Assembly: GCA_033439265.1 (NCBI GenBank)
Contig: JAVTVX010000027.1
Span: 2,495,001 to 2,559,000 of the forward strand
DNA from: Dillenia suffruticosa
Taxonomy: Eukaryota > Streptophyta > Magnoliopsida > Dilleniales > Dilleniaceae
DNA: 64,000 nt
Reading direction: 5' to 3'
Positions 36,367 through 50,378 of this stretch are shown here, in pieces. A program made the position numbers and the translations under genes. The notes under the pieces were generated by a model, which saw only the letters and a program-made list of their open reading frames with translations, was not told the origin of the DNA and did no database searches. Positions within the stretch are counted from its first letter, which is position 1; every line of letters starts with the position of its first letter.

Positions 36367-37554
36367 ATGACAGAGTCTGAAGAACAAATTCCACACTTAT
36401 TCAGATGTCCAATCAGTCTCGATTTACTCACAGATCCAGTCACTTTATGCACAGGACAAACCTACGACAGACCCAGCATCGAAAAATGGCTCTCTTCAGG
36501 TAATTCAACATGCCCTGTTACAATGCAGAGACTTCATGATCTCTCTTTGACTCCCAACTACACTCTTCGTCACTTGATCAACCAGTGGCTCAATTTAAGA
36601 CACCAATTCGATCTTGATCCTTCCGTAGTCGAAATCAAGCATAACCTCGTATCCCACGAAACAACATTCGACATAAAAATTCAATCTGTAGAAAAAATCC
36701 GAACTTTGACCCACCTAAAACCATTGATGAATCCTTGTTTAGTTCAACTGGGGTTCTTTCAGTTGTTGTTGGAATTGATTTTCGGAAATCCAATTGAATT
36801 GGAGTTAATGAAATCGAGGGACTTTCTTAAATTTGTCGAAGATGCTCTGTTTTGTGTTACGGCATTATTGCCATTTTCAGAATTAGGTTTCTTGAACTTT
36901 CTCAAAGAAGATTTAAAGTTTGAGTCTTTTCTGATCATATTCGAGCTTGGAAACAATTCGATCAAAATGTGCATGTGTGATTTGGTCGAAGCAATCTCAA
37001 GATGTGAAGAAACAAAAGAGCTCTGTATCCAAATTGGGAAAAACAGAAAATGCCTTCAAGAATTAATTCATCTGAAAACAGAGTCTTCTTTGAAAACAAT
37101 TTTGAGATTCTGCTCTTGTTCAGAAGCAAATCCTCAAACTTTGATTCGAGAAGGTGTAGTACAACATCTGATTTCCTACATTATGAACAACATTGAAAAG
37201 AGAGGGAGAAACTCTCTTTTGTCAGAAGCAATGTCAGCAATTGATTTGATGTTGAGAACAGAGAGTGGAAGAGAGTGTTTGATGAAGGACACAAACGGGA
37301 TTAATGCAATTGTGAGAATGGTGTTCAGAGTGTGTGATCATGAAGGAAGCGAAAGTGCAGTGGATTCACTTATGATTCTTTGTCAGCATTCATTGCAAGC
37401 AAGAGAAGAAGCCATTTGTGGTGGGGTTTTGACACAATTGCTTTTGCTTTTACAGAGTCAGTGCAGCGGGAGTGTGAAGACTAAGGCCAGAATGCTGCTC
37501 AAGTTGCTTAGATCAACGTGCGATGAAGATACAAAACATGGAAAAACTGTGTAA
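36367..37554 (+). CDS. Plant U-box E3 ubiquitin ligase (PUB22-29 type)
   Basis: Intronless, 395 residues. The start is the ATG at 36367; the frame is open 63 bases upstream but without an ATG. The N-terminal U-box (about 8-80) is intact: [20 protein letters not shown], then [18 protein letters not shown] and [13 protein letters not shown]. This fold recruits E2 enzymes, so the protein should transfer ubiquitin to substrates in the cytosol. The remainder is alpha-helical with weak armadillo-like repeats, ending in [14 protein letters not shown] as in PUB22-29 relatives. Arabidopsis members regulate immune and stress signalling and are usually intronless and inducible. The middle (residues 85-230) is more diverged than I expect for PUB22/23, so I do not assign an orthologue. 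The likely leader has CT and CG/CA microsatellites. Confidence 0.9.
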   Translation: MTESEEQIPHLFRCPISLDLLTDPVTLCTGQTYDRPSIEKWLSSGNSTCPVTMQRLHDLSLTPNYTLRHLINQWLNLRHQFDLDPSVVEIKHNLVSHETTFDIKIQSVEKIRTLTHLKPLMNPCLVQLGFFQLLLELIFGNPIELELMKSRDFLKFVEDALFCVTALLPFSELGFLNFLKEDLKFESFLIIFELGNNSIKMCMCDLVEAISRCEETKELCIQIGKNRKCLQELIHLKTESSLKTILRFCSCSEANPQTLIREGVVQHLISYIMNNIEKRGRNSLLSEAMSAIDLMLRTESGRECLMKDTNGINAIVRMVFRVCDHEGSESAVDSLMILCQHSLQAREEAICGGVLTQLLLLLQSQCSGSVKTKARMLLKLLRSTCDEDTKHGKTV

Positions 37555-37971
37555 AAATTATTTAATAAATAAATAAAAATAAAAAAGTGGATTATCAAAA
37601 TGACAAAATGTGATACAAATAAAATTTAGTGTGTTAAATTTTGTAATTTTAACAATTAACTTTTGCTTTCTTTGTTGTTTAAATAACATGATGAATATAA
37701 GTATGCATTTGGGCATAAATTGGAAGGGTATTGATTGTTCTTTTGGTGTATGAACATTCACTTCCGTAAATTTGCCATTCTTGTTCATATGTTACAAAAT
37801 CTAAGATTTTCTCTTTGTAATTCAAATTGAAAAGATGAAAATCGACAAAGGATTTCAAGCATCATTTGGAAAATTATGTGGCATCTTCACCTTGAGCCTA
37901 CCTTGACTATCATTTTTGTTCTTACAGAGCAGAAGGGTCATGTTAATATCCCTCTTACAACTTTATCGGAT

Positions 37972-37972
37972 G

Positions 37973-38051
<79 letters not shown>
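37972..38051. repeat. Long (GA)n microsatellite
   Basis: About 39 nearly uninterrupted GA units over 80 bases, the longest dinucleotide tract in the window, about 420 bases 3' of the U-box gene. Confidence 0.95.
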
Positions 38052-38053
<2 letters not shown>

Positions 38054-39639
38054 AAGAAGTGATAAACATAATTATCTAAAATTTGACGTGGTGAAATGGT
38101 GTTAAATTTTTTAATTAAGTTTCAGATTCAAAATTTGAGAATGAAAAAATATAATGTTAAAAAAACCATCTTTTAAATATGGCTTTTTATAGACGTTTGA
38201 TTTGAATTAATTGAAATATCATTCTAAAACTAAGTTCTGAAAACAAAAAATGATACACATAAGGGCCTCGATAGTCGAGCTATATTGAGCAGCGTTCCTC
38301 CTTGGTGGGAAAGTGGAACAAAAGATGGTCCTATATGCCACCTGAAGGCAACCACGCTAGGCTTCTAATGAAGTGTGATGAACACACTTTTGCAAAATAA
38401 TGCCCGCATGAGGAAATAATTTCTGGGCCTCTCCACAAAACAACTGTGTAAGCTTTTTGCGAAGGACCCACCAAAAACCCAAATGCGAATGCCCCTATTC
38501 ATCGGTCAAAAAACGAAATGGTGCTGTTTTCCATTTGTAGAATGATGACCATTTGAAACTTATTGCTTTCGGTGAGGAAGAAACCAGAGTAAAATAGAAA
38601 CACCATTGAATACTATTAAGTACAAACACACAGAGACATCGTATGAGCAAAATTTGATGTAAATTACAAAACCGTGTCTAGTACGAACATGGTACAAATA
38701 TAAGCCATTTTAAATAGTATGCAATAACCCTGATCTTTTAATATCAGTTGAGTCGATCAATGTTTAATTAATTTAGTGGAATATAATGTTAGATCTCTTA
38801 ATCAAAGTCACGAGATCGACTTGTGACTTGGACATGTAATAAAATACGTTAAGAAGATAATCCTTTAATATGAACCACTGTAATTTTCAAACCAAATTAA
38901 TCGAAACATAAGTCTGGATACTGATTGAGTATACCGAGAGATACTGTGCCAAAAAAAATATTAGTCGGCTCGAACCTCCATTAGTTTCATCCAAACTTAA
39001 CCACAATCTTGCGTGCATAAGCAGTGACAATTGCCCTATCAAAACTTGCGTTTGCTGCGGCTGCCATGGATTTTTCCAACTAAGCTTCATGGTACATGGT
39101 TGATTAAGTAATGTTAAATGGGCCCAAATAAAAAATAAGGTGACATTCTGCATGGACGTTTTTTGATCAAATGTCTATATAAATTAATCAAAACATACAA
39201 AGATTTTGAGTAAGAATTGATCAACACGTACCCGATAAGTTTAGCACATTTGATTCATGGTTTATCTTGTCGATTCAACATTATTATAGGTGAATATGTT
39301 CCCAAGGGAATTCTTATGTAGCCAAAAAAATTATTATAGGTGAATATAAATAGAATTATATGAAGGAAAAAAAGAAAGAAAAGATGTGAAGAGGGAGAGA
39401 ATCCGATTCTTGGCACAAATTAGGGGATTTTCACAATGATTTGCATCTTTTCTGGCAAAGCGTCAAAACCGGAGGTTCTGTTTTCATACTTTCAAACAAG
39501 TCCTAGATGTTGATTGTAATTGCCGAGGGGGCAAAGACAAACACTTTAGGAGAGCCTAGTCCCTGAATGTGATTACTCACGAAAGGCCATTCTAGCGATA
39601 GTGATTTTTTTTTTGTACCATGACTAGACCACCAATCCA

Positions 39640-39720
39640 GTATCCGGGATTTTGTCCCGACTAATGTAGATCGACCGCTTATAGGGGCCAATTGAGGGGG
39701 CAGATCTTCCGACGGCGCTG
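39640..39720 (+). repeat. CpG-rich copy of the dispersed repeat
   Basis: AGTATCCGGGATTTTGTCCC then GACTAATGTAGATCGACCGC, followed by GGGGGCAGATCTTCCGACGG. This matches the 24.4 kb and 2.4 kb copies in box order. Confidence 0.55.
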
Positions 39721-40143
39721 ATTAAATGCATGAAGATCAGAATATACTAATCTATCATAATGTCAGCATTCACACTTCTAGATGATCGATGCTAGGTACC
39801 AAAATCTATGTATGCGGCTTGCCCACCCACTCACAAGCCCACACAAATTGCGGATTTTTAATTAAGCAAAACACTTGATGAATCATGGAATAATATATAC
39901 AACTCAATTGAGTCTAAGCATCTAAAAATTAGGTCCACTGCATACGGAATCATAGCCATGAAACTAATCGGCCAATATCAAACATTTTGTTGTAATATTT
40001 GATTTATATACAGTACATAAATATAATGAATTTACATTTTGTATTAGGCTCACTAAGTGCACCTGAGAAAAACAAGGAAATTGAAAACAACAACATAGTC
40101 AAAAGTTCACTTTTGCAAACTAAGTTGGTATAAGGTACAAGTA

Positions 40144-42756
40144 CTATGTAAGTGTGATGAAGTGTTGTAATGAGCTAACCAGACTTGGCGGCCAATGCTT
40201 GGTTTCTCTCACGTAAGAAAGGTCTGTATAGTGTGGATCAAGCAAAGTAGCAATGGCAAACTGGCTTTCGGCTAGCAGTGCAGCATGCTTGTCTTCATAT
40301 AATGCTGCTGCCAAAGCTGCATGAACCTCTGCCCAAATTCCACACAAGCTTATTAGATAGAGAAAAGCAGACCATATCTTTCATAGATTGAGAATCTAAT
40401 ATCTTTAGGTCACCTGGATAACCCTTTAGAGAAATTGAAACATCCTCCAATTCAGCGATTGCTTCATCTCTGTCACCAACCTCATACAAGGCCAATGCCC
40501 TCCCCACTCTTGCATACTCAGAGAGTGCAAAATCTTTGTAGTTTTCAACCACCTAAAATCAAGAACCAAGTCAGGACATTGGCACAAGACCCTCGCATGC
40601 CTTCCCCATCTCTACCATGGAAACAATGAAATACAAATTTTACATCAATAATGGACTACCCGGATCCATTTTAGGGTAGGTCCAATCCTACAATAAATTT
40701 TCAGAAAAAGCCACGTTTGCACCTATTATGCACAAATGAGACCGAAATATGTTTTCTTGGCATTTCATTCAAGATGATATTATCCCACCATCTTGAAAAC
40801 AACAGGCCACCTTCACAAACATCTTTCTCGCTATTTCTTTCATTGACGATAGAGAAAAAAGGGATCTAGAGATTCTAGTGAATGTAGCACAAAAAACAAT
40901 AGTTATTCGTATCAAACTCGACCCTTCATACAAAAATAAACTATTCTAAGATAGTGTTAAGAATCAGAAGAGGACATGTTTCAAATTTAATCCAAATAGA
41001 AGCAGTTGATCCAGTTGGAAGTACATGAGTTGGAGTTGAAACATAAGTTAAGGGAATGTATTCCTAGGATCCATCTTTGATGGTGACATCTAATTTCTAG
41101 GATTATACATACATATATATATGTTCATGTAACCTACATAATCAACCACAACATAAGTCCTAATTTATATGAGGCATCTCCCCAGAAGGGATACACGTTC
41201 ATATAGAACAAAAATAAGGATTTAGGACGGGAATAAGCAAAAATAGGTGTGCCCTGTGAAACAAATATTAAGATAGTTGTCATGTAATAGCTGTAAAAGG
41301 TGATTGTGGGTCCATGAAAATTGCATGAATACCTTCATATAACTGTCCCTCTTAACAAGTGTGATAGGAGGGAAAGGGATGAAATATTACTCCCTTAATT
41401 TTTTGTCCCATTTTAAGTATTTTTGAAAGACAATTTTTACTCACAAAAATTTAAGGTGAGTAACATTTACCCTTTTTGAGGTGGTCAGGTTAAAAGGAAG
41501 GAAACGCAAATAAATAAACAAAGAATACAAAATACTAGTAAAATTTTTATTTTATTTCTACTTTTTGGGCAACATTCTCTCCCCATTTCCTTCTCTCTAT
41601 AAGGGGAAAAACAAAGAAGGTAAAACTTTTAAAGTAAAATTTGTCAAGTGTTATAAATTTCTCTTAATTCAACCACACAAATGGAGAGAAGAATTATTAT
41701 GTGAATAAATTTTATAAAAGTATCTTTTCTAAAACTAAACTTAATCTCCAAATTATAACCCCCGTCATGCCACCTTAAAATTTTATCCAATGCAGGCATG
41801 TTTACTCATATGAAAAATTAGCGGCACAAACTTCTATTTGAGATCTGGCATCCGAGCAGTTCCACGGGCAAAATCTTAAGAAATCATAGTGATGTTCATG
41901 TTTTTCCTGCTTACTGTTCTGTATACTAGGATACTACGTTGAACTCCATAATGTTGTCCCCTATAAATTATAACTCTGTCAGTAAATATCAAGGAATCAT
42001 GAATATGAAAATTGAAACGAGACACACAGGAAAGAACACGACACAGACACAGTGAACTAATGACATGACAATAAAAATTAGTCATCCTCATCATGCGACA
42101 GAATATAGATTAGATACACTCACTTTTACAAGTCACTAGAAAAATAGGTAAAATTTATAAAAGCCAACGCCAAAATAGTGATAATAATAGGAATTTCCTA
42201 TGTAAGTAGTTGTTGGATTCTCATCTAATGGCTAATGCTATTCCCAAGACCGGATGGTACAATGGTTAGTAAGTTGTTCATGACGATCCAACAGTTACCC
42301 ATAACAATAACAATAAAAGGAATAGGATACCTGAGTGAAGTAAGTTAGGGCTTGAATGAAATCTCCTTGAGCCTGCAATTCTCTTCCTTTCTCGAGCAAT
42401 TCAATGGCGTCTGATATTCTCTGAGAGAAGGCGGCGCTTGCCCTTCTCTCGGCGGAGCTCACGGGGTCGACCTCGTCGGCGAGGGCGGACGAAGACGGCA
42501 GAGATGAAAATGCAGAGGTGGAGATGGGGAGAGAGAGAAGCAGCAATCGTCTGCTTGCAGTAAACGGCTTAGTCGATGCAGATGCAGATGCTACTGTTTT
42601 TTCTGATTTTGAATCAAAAGGGGATTTTGAATCAAAAGCGGTTATGCGAATTAGGGTTTTGTTAGGGTTAGAGTTGGGGTTTTTTGAAATTGGGATTGAA
42701 TTCGGAAGAAGTTGGGAAATTGAAATGGGTGCTGGTGCTCTGTAAGCACCCCCCAT
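40144..42756 (-). CDS. TPR-like protein of the thylakoid lumen
   Basis: Three exons (42331-42756, 40414-40552, 40144-40328) join in phase to 249 residues; intron 1 is about 1.8 kb. The start is the ATG at 42754-42756; the frame extends 72 bases further but without an ATG. The N-terminus is a bipartite targeting signal: a Ser/Pro-rich chloroplast transit region, then a twin-arginine signal ASRRLLLLSLPIS (68-80) and a lumenal cleavage site ALA|DEV after residue 93. This predicts Tat-dependent import into the lumen. The mature part is helical with TPR-like pairs: AIELLEKGRELQAQGDFIQA, then YARVGRALALYEVGDRDEAI and YPEVHAALAAALYEDKHAAL. I take it to be related to the plant chloroplast-lumen TPR proteins, which are scaffolds of unclear role. 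The end WPPSLVSSLQHFITLT is followed by TAG. The gene appears intact. Confidence 0.88.
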
Positions 42757-44563
42757 TGCCACTCCTGTGATTGGGAATGGCTGCTTCTCTCTCTCTTCCA
42801 ACGAAAAATCAACCGCTGTTTTTGCCACGTCAGAGATTTAAGAAGCTGCAAATCAACCATGGAAGACGTTTGTGTGGTTCACAATTTTAGGGTTATTTCC
42901 CCTCAAAAAAAAAAATGGCGAGTACGGTAGTGGGTGCTGCCACTTCGCGCCGGGCCGGTAGCAGGCGGCTTAAAACATGGGCCGGGTCGGTCCAGCCCTT
43001 TTACTTTGAAGACCCTAATTTGCAAACCCGGCTCTTTTTTCCCAAAATTAATGATTTGTAATTAATTAATTATTTTTAATTTTCAAATTAAAAATTTTAA
43101 TTAATTTTTATTTTGATTACTTATAAATTATTAAATATCAAAGAAATTTAACAAATTACATTACATCATGCAAAGACTTTTTTTTCTTATTTATAGTTAA
43201 CATGATTTGAATGTGTAATTTAGTAGGGTTTACTTGGTTGATACGGATTAGGTTAGAACATGCGAATTTAGGCGTAGGTTTTCAACTATTTGTTTTTTGA
43301 AAAGTTTTAAACTTCAAATATATATATAAAATAAAATTTTCTTTATTTGATTTCTAAATAATTGGAATCGAGAAAAATAACGTATCAAAAAATTTTCCTT
43401 TCAATTATTTCCTTAATATAGAAAAAAAAATGAAGAATTTTAGCGGAAAATATCATAAACAATTCCAAACATATGAAAAAAAAATAGAAAATATTTTTTT
43501 TAATAAAAATGTCTCGGGAGAATTTTTCATGTGAAGAATATTTTCCCCAAAAAAAAATAATAACACAACTTTATGAGAAAAATAAATCATATTTGCATGT
43601 CCTTCATCTTTCTCGTCCACTGAGTTCTCAATCAATCTGATTCTCTTTCAATTTCTCCACATGTGATTCAGATTAATCCATGTTGATTGTTCTCAATGAA
43701 TTTCCCCTCTCACTTGGTTAATCTCTCTATATCAATTTCCCCATACCTCAGAATAGAGCTGATGTAATGAAGTTGAAACAAAGTGCTAGTTGAAATTTTC
43801 TAGGCAGAATTTATCTGATTGTGGTAATGAAGCACTCGTCGCGTACCTAGGACCCAAGTCTTCACATTGCCAACTTGCACTCGTTAAAGATGAGTATGGG
43901 TGTCTGGTAAGCTGATGTTTCCAGTTTGTTATGGATCTGGTGATTGTATATTAGATTTCTTTAATCAAAATTCAAATATTATAAATGAAAAAACAGATAT
44001 CGAGATAATTAATCTTATATTGGGTTTCATAGTTATTCGAATCGCATCGGTAGGGTTTCCGAATACCCGTGATAAATACCCGTGATAAGTATAAAAAAAA
44101 AAAAAAAAATTGTCCTAGCGAAGCCTGTATTAGTGTGAGCCTCGCCATAGTTCGGTTTTGGTTTGGGTTAGAAAAAAGGGAAAGGAAGATAGAGTTCAGG
44201 TCAAAGGAATCCTAAGAAATCAATGGAATCAATCAATGATTAGGTGGAAAAGTAAAGAATGATCAAAAGAAACAGCTAAGAAAGAAGATCATCCAGAAAT
44301 AGAAGTTGTTCAAGAATCGAACGTGTTCAAGAGAGTTGAAGTTGAAATCGTATGTGACACAGGAAATCCATTGAGAGATTAACAAGATCACCAACCAAAT
44401 GCAGATTTCCACACAATTTTCTTCTGGGGTCTCTTCCAAATATGTAGAAGTTAAAGCACAATGGTTGAAAAGACAAATGGAGCACATTACACAACAGAGT
44501 TAATTTGATTTGCAGTTGTGGGTCAGATGGAAATGCAAGATATACGCAGGTAGAGAATCACAT
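42757..44563. other. Intergenic between TPR gene and RABC1
   Basis: The TPR gene's 5' flank has a GC-richer patch (42935-43035) with GGGCCGGGTCGG. The rest is AT-rich. A 13-base tandem pair (ATACCCGTGATAA at about 44062 and 44075) precedes an A run at 44094-44109. No supported gene; the region below 44563 includes the RABC1 3' flank. Confidence 0.45.
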
Positions 44564-47500
44564 TCAACAGCAACTGCTCGCGGCATCAGCAGATTCTGGC
44601 GGTTTCTCTTTAAAGATGTTCTTCTTTACTCCCTTTGAGCCTTCAGCCAAAAGGCTTGGCGTATCCAATATCTACATTTTATCACCAATAGCATCAGACT
44701 GATCAATTGCACAAGTCAAGATACAAATAAATACATAAAAGAAAAAATAAAATGACTGTTTTCCATTTTCAGTTCTCAAAAGTTCACCATATCCAAGTCG
44801 AAATAAAAGGTTCTTAATCTCGGTTTTAAAATTCCTTGCAAACAAAAAAAATAACCAATTCAGACCAAATGTTTATCTGAGCCTGGGGCATCTCTAGCAT
44901 GCATACACGCACAAGGAATATCATAAAATGCTAAAGCCATGAACTACGAATAGCCTCCATGATCAACATTTGAGGGATAGCCATGAACTACGAACAGCCT
45001 CTGTGACTAACATTTGAGGGTTCACAAAATCTTGGCATTCACTGACCACTAGTATAGCTAGCAGCAAGTATAAAAAGCACCAGTATTTATTTCGTAGTCC
45101 AAATGGAAGCTTTCTGAGGGGATCCCACTACCCCAATATAGAAGGCATAATGAAATGGGAAACATATATTTGATACCAGATTACCTATTTTTCAGTTTCC
45201 AACTACAAAATTTTGCCTAGCCTCCATAATATTGCGGTAAAAGGATTTTGTTACCTTCAATACAAGTTCTTCGAAGCATTGTTGTACATTAACTCGAGTC
45301 TTTGCACTGCACTCGATAAAAAGGCATCCATATTCCCTAGCAAAGTTAATGCCTTCTTTCTTGGTCACAGTCCGTTCACTTTCCTGGTGAATAGTACAAA
45401 GGTGAGGAGGAAATAAAATTATAAACTAGTCCATATACACATGCATTGGACATTGTACCAAGCAACATACAAAATATGAAGTTGCTGACAAGGAAATCAG
45501 GATATCTAATTTAAGTGTTCCAAACTGCAAGACCCTTAAAGCATAAAAGAGGCCTAGAAACAGAGAACTTTTAAACAGCAATTTAGAATTTCTGTTATTA
45601 TACATCAAGAAAGCACTTCTTGAGATCAGAAAGGAAGCATGAAAGCAGCAGAAGCAAGAATATTTTAATTTAGTAACTTTCTATATACCCTGTATCCTGA
45701 GTTCATTGTCTGAAAAAATATTCAGGGAAGCAGGGGAAGAGATCTATTCTTTGTCTGTCTGTTAGTCGAGTAGAATCCACCAAAATGGTGTATTGGGTAT
45801 AATCCTAAGAGATCAGATTCAAGAAAGAGTGGAAAAGAAAAAAAATAGGAAGCACATGCCAGCTTTTAAACTTTACCAACTTATTAATACATATGTTTAT
45901 GTGCTATAACATGACATACCACTCTCAATGTGCCTAGATTTCAAAGCCCACATACAATTCAGTTGAAATGACATACCACTCTGATGGAAGACACTTTAAA
46001 ATAAGCTATTGCCTGGAATAGGATAAATGGAAAAAAAAAATCTTGAAGCTTTATGCCTCACCAAAAGCTTTTCAAAACCATATGCAATTCTAAATAACAA
46101 CTATAATTACATGGGATAAGCTACATGGTCTTAAACCATGTGTAGCCACTGTTGGGTTTGTGTAGCAATTGCACCATTGATTTTCATGCAATTGTCAACC
46201 TCCCATATCTCCAAGCAAGAGAGGGCAAGAGAGGACAAGAGAGAGATTCCATGGCTAAATTGGCCCTAGGATCTAGGAAGAGTTGAACGTGTGCACATCT
46301 TACTGCAGAAACAAGATAAAACAAGTGACATTTAAACCATCGCTGACATTACCTTATCAACTTTATTCCCAACGAGCATCTTGATGCAATCTTGATTAGT
46401 CGAATAAAGATCTATCTCTCTGGCCCATACCTCAGAAAGATTTGTAAATGTTTCTCTTCTTGTAACATCATAAACTGATGCAATTAAACAAGAGGAAAAA
46501 GAAAATAAGATTCTAATTCAGAGAATATAAGACAAGACATAACAAAAAATACACTGGACAGGAAGCTCTGGATAAACTAACTCACATGGGGACATCTTAT
46601 GAGGGAAATTAATTCAAAACATGTCCAAATATATGCAATATCCCAGCCATAGCAGGTTCAAGAACTTTCCAGAGATCAAGCATAAGAAAATATTAAGATT
46701 TTTATTGTGCCTTGTCTCATATTTATGAATTACCAAACATAATAGTTCTCCCAGAAGTCCTGACTTATAGAATGGTATGGGTAGAAACAATGGATGTACA
46801 TATGGGACTAAAATGGTTTGGCCAATTCCATGAGCCATCAAGATATCTGACCACGGGCAGGTACCAAGTACTCTTTTGATGGAAATTAGAGCGGCTAGTA
46901 ATCGATGAATAGCTGAACTTGTTTGAGCAAAAAAGTGGAATTTGAATGCCCATTACTATCAATAATGGTAATGGTGGTCATGATGGTCATGACAATATGA
47001 TCTCGATGCAGAATGTATGCTTGTTCCTGAGTATTGCTACCACTATGCATTTATCCAAACCTATGGCAATAAGTTTAAGGATGCTAAAATCAGGATCTCG
47101 CCCAATAAGTTTCTAGAATAGAATCATATAATTGGACACTAAATCAGGATTTTCACTATGTACCGTTCCTTCCAACTTTGAGAATATAAACTGATACTAT
47201 TTGCTCTTGACATGAGGACATTTGTCGTTATTAACTCTCAAGAAGGAACAAGCATTTGACCTCTATTTCTTCCTTCCAGGACACACTAAAGGAGGTGATA
47301 TTATACTCCAAACACTGACACTAAACAGAAAAACAAGCAGCAGTGGATATAGAGATAGGCAGAAAATTACCCATTATAATTCCTTGAGCACCTCTATAAT
47401 ATGAGCTTGTCAATGTTCTGAATCTTTCCTGACCAGCTGCATAATGAAATAGACTCATTATGGTACAAATAAAATTTAATAAAGGAAGAAATGGCAAACA

Positions 47501-49211
47501 TTGCAGCACCTGTACATATGCAACCATTTCCTTCCACAATTTCTGAACATTAACAAAAAAAGAAGCATGGTGTAGTAGAGATGGTTTCAACACTCTGAGG
47601 CAAAGGCCCCATATAATAGAAAATTGTATGTAATATATATATATATATAAATGCTCCTGGCATGCAAATCAGTGATGTGAAGCATATGAAGAACTTGTGC
47701 TTGCTGTCTCAAATGATCCCAGGGATTATAGAATAGAAATCCACCACAAAGGTAAAAAGGTAAAACATAAAATATCAGGCCAACAAAAAGGCCAATGATT
47801 TTAATTGTCAACTCTGACAAACCACAATTCCAGTAAACAAAAATTATAAGTTCCATTACCTGTATCCCATATTGCAAGCTTCAACTTTTTCCCTCCAATG
47901 TTCACATATTTTACCTTGAAATCAACCCCTACAAAACAAAGAAAAGGGATGTTAATTAACATGTATATGTCTAATGATGATATTAAAATTTGAGTTTAAT
48001 TATGATTTAATGGAAAGTATAGTTTGATTGGCTTCACTAGTAAGATCTGTAGGATGAAATGTTCAAAAAAGGTTTCTTCCAATTAGAGCTCTTTTCCATA
48101 ATGAATGAGATAGAATATTATGTGTTTTTCTTCCATCCTCCTTTGATTTGAGGTTTGCAACATTTTCGAAGATTTTGGATGAGCAATTTGTCCTCATTAC
48201 AGAATATGTTCGGAGCAGATGCACTTCTATTTACATCTGCTTGGAGGATTTCTAACATACTAATAGACTATGGCAAGAGTTCTAGACGAAGAAAGAAAAA
48301 GATACATGGACAATTGTAAATTAGAGATGCAAAATATAGTCTTGTCTCCCAATACTTCTTTAATATCTAGGCTTGAAGTTGGTAAGTCTATCATCCTAGA
48401 AGTTTCAATGCCTCTCTTCCCAACCATATGAAAGGAAGGGTAACGGCATAACAGTTAGGCAGAAATAATGAGGCATGGACACAGCACAAGACGCAAAATG
48501 ACTCAAATACAGTGATACCACAAAGTTATAAAAATTTACAATATTACAAGTAAAAAAATGTCTTGTGCTTTTGTGCATAAAAGATGCGTCCAACGCAGAC
48601 TAGAAGCATTCGTGCAACATAGGACAAATTGTAAGGATGACTTATGGTTGTTGTCAGATTTGGCAGCATTTAGCTTCTTCAGAAGAGGATAAAGTATCCT
48701 TCCTATTGCAAAATCCTACTTCATCCTTCCTAATGAAAAATTTTGTCGTCCTATACAAAGAGGTAAGCAAACTGCAGCAAAATTTTCACAACATCCTAAA
48801 CAGAAACTCAATGGTACTTTTGATGCAAAAAGGTGCCAATGTAGGTCATTTCATTTACATGCATGGAACTCACATCACACAGACTCAAATATAACATTAT
48901 ACAAAACATCGTTTATACCTAAAATTAATCATCCGAAGAATATTAAAAAAAAAAAAAACCAATCCAAACAAATAAAACCCATTTCATCGAGAACCCGAAT
49001 TTAAACAAAATCAATAAAATGCAAAAAGAATCACAGAAATTGAAAGAAAAACCCTAATTTCAATTCAAAGGGGGCAAGTACCGATTGTGGGAGAGAGATC
49101 TTCAAAGGAATCGGTGGTGAAACTCAAAAGAAGACTGCTTTTTCCAACGCCAGAGTCCCCAATAAGTAACAACTTGAACAAGTAATCAAACTCTGATTGT
49201 GTTGAATCCAT
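44564..49211 (-). CDS. RABC1: Rab GTPase RABC1 (Rab18 class)
   Basis: Six exons (49082-49211, 47860-47928, 47371-47436, 46353-46474, 45255-45383, 44564-44671), all GT-AG and in phase, give 207 residues. It is a small GTPase acting as a membrane-bound switch; Rab18-class proteins work at the ER and lipid droplets. Every nucleotide-binding motif is intact: P-loop GDSGVGKS (18-25), effector SPTIGVDFK, DTAGQE (65-70), NKVD (125-128) and ECSAK (153-157). The Rab-family motif YYRGAQGII is present. The C-terminus ends in two Cys (206-207) for double geranylgeranylation. The start [18 protein letters not shown] favours RABC1 over the RABC2 group. The 5' flank has GCGA/GAGC-type repeats at about 49365-49405. 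The gene looks fully functional. Confidence 0.96.
44935..45022. repeat. 44-bp tandem duplication in RABC1 intron 5
   Basis: Two adjacent 44-base units, each AGCCATGAACTACGAA then (T/C)AGCCTC and ending ACATTTGAGGG, differing at a handful of sites. They lie inside the last RABC1 intron. Confidence 0.85.
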
Positions 49212-50324
49212 CACATTCGACTCTAACATATAATACCTGATCAAACGTAGATTTGAACGAATACCCGAGTCGAATAGGATCGCGTTGAAAATTGAGATTG
49301 AAGGAATTGGGAATCTGGGTTTGATTTAAATTGTGATAAGCAAATCGTAGGATTCTGGAGAGTGCGAGCGAGCGAGCGAGCGAGAGAGAGAGAGCGAGCG
49401 AGCGTATCAGTGATCTTGTCCATTAAGGAAATCGCGTCCTCTAAAATGCGGACACGTGGATTTTCGACGTAAAGGAAAAGCAAGGGGTGGAGGGATCAAA
49501 GAAAAAAAATGATGAATGGAAATAATACAATTTTTTAATATAAAATCATTGGGTAGATAAGGGGAAAAAAAATCATAGACATAAAGAAAATCTAGAAAAT
49601 TAAAAGGTACCCAAAGTTTGTTCAACTCGAAAATAATCTCAGAATTTATATGGCCATCAGATTAATCGCATGATTAAAAAAAACTTTTATCTAAGTTAAA
49701 GAACACTTTTATAAAAATATATGCATAATCGATATATTAATTAATTATTTTTTTAAAGTTACGAATTCTTTTGTGATGTATCTATATACACGTATATTAT
49801 GTGATGCAATATCGCATCCAAGTTAAAAAATAGATATCAACAGAATTTTATATCTTACAAATTCGATCCAATTTGAATTAAATTTATTAAAATTATCTAA
49901 TTATTAAGATATATGTGATAAATTGAAAATAAAAATTTAATTAAAGATCTATTGATTGTGACTCTTTTGAAACGGTGTTGTCTGTATTAAGGGCTCTTGG
50001 TCCCTCTTTTAGGCTGTGAATTTTTCATCGTTCAAAGCCATTAAAGGGATGAAAGGGCAGGAGAGGGTGCAAATAATGAAGGTAATAATAGGCTTATGGC
50101 TACTTGAAGTATTAATTTAATTTTTGGACATCTTCGGTCGCTCTTAGAATTTTTCCCTTAAATTAAATTCCTACTTTAACCATCTCAAGTTTTTATAACA
50201 TAACAGCCATTAAAAAATATTATGAACTCAATATCAAAATTTATTGCCAGCCCTTTCTTTTCATGAGTCGAAGGCCACGATCATGGGCTTGGAAATCTCA
50301 ACATCAAAACATTGACACCACAAC

Positions 50325-50378
<54 letters not shown>

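Larger units (their letters stand above)
37555..40143. other. Intergenic between U-box gene and TPR gene
   Basis: No supported gene. It contains a long GA tract (37972-38051), a reverse-orientation decayed dispersed repeat (38090-38235), a partial copy (38740-38830), a CpG-rich forward copy (39640-39720), and a direct repeat of TTATTATAGGTGAATAT at about 39285 and 39331. Confidence 0.5.

Noticed and set aside
42757..42828. N-terminal extension of the lumenal TPR protein
   Set aside because: The upstream start would be GTG; the ATG at 42756 opens a proper transit peptide.
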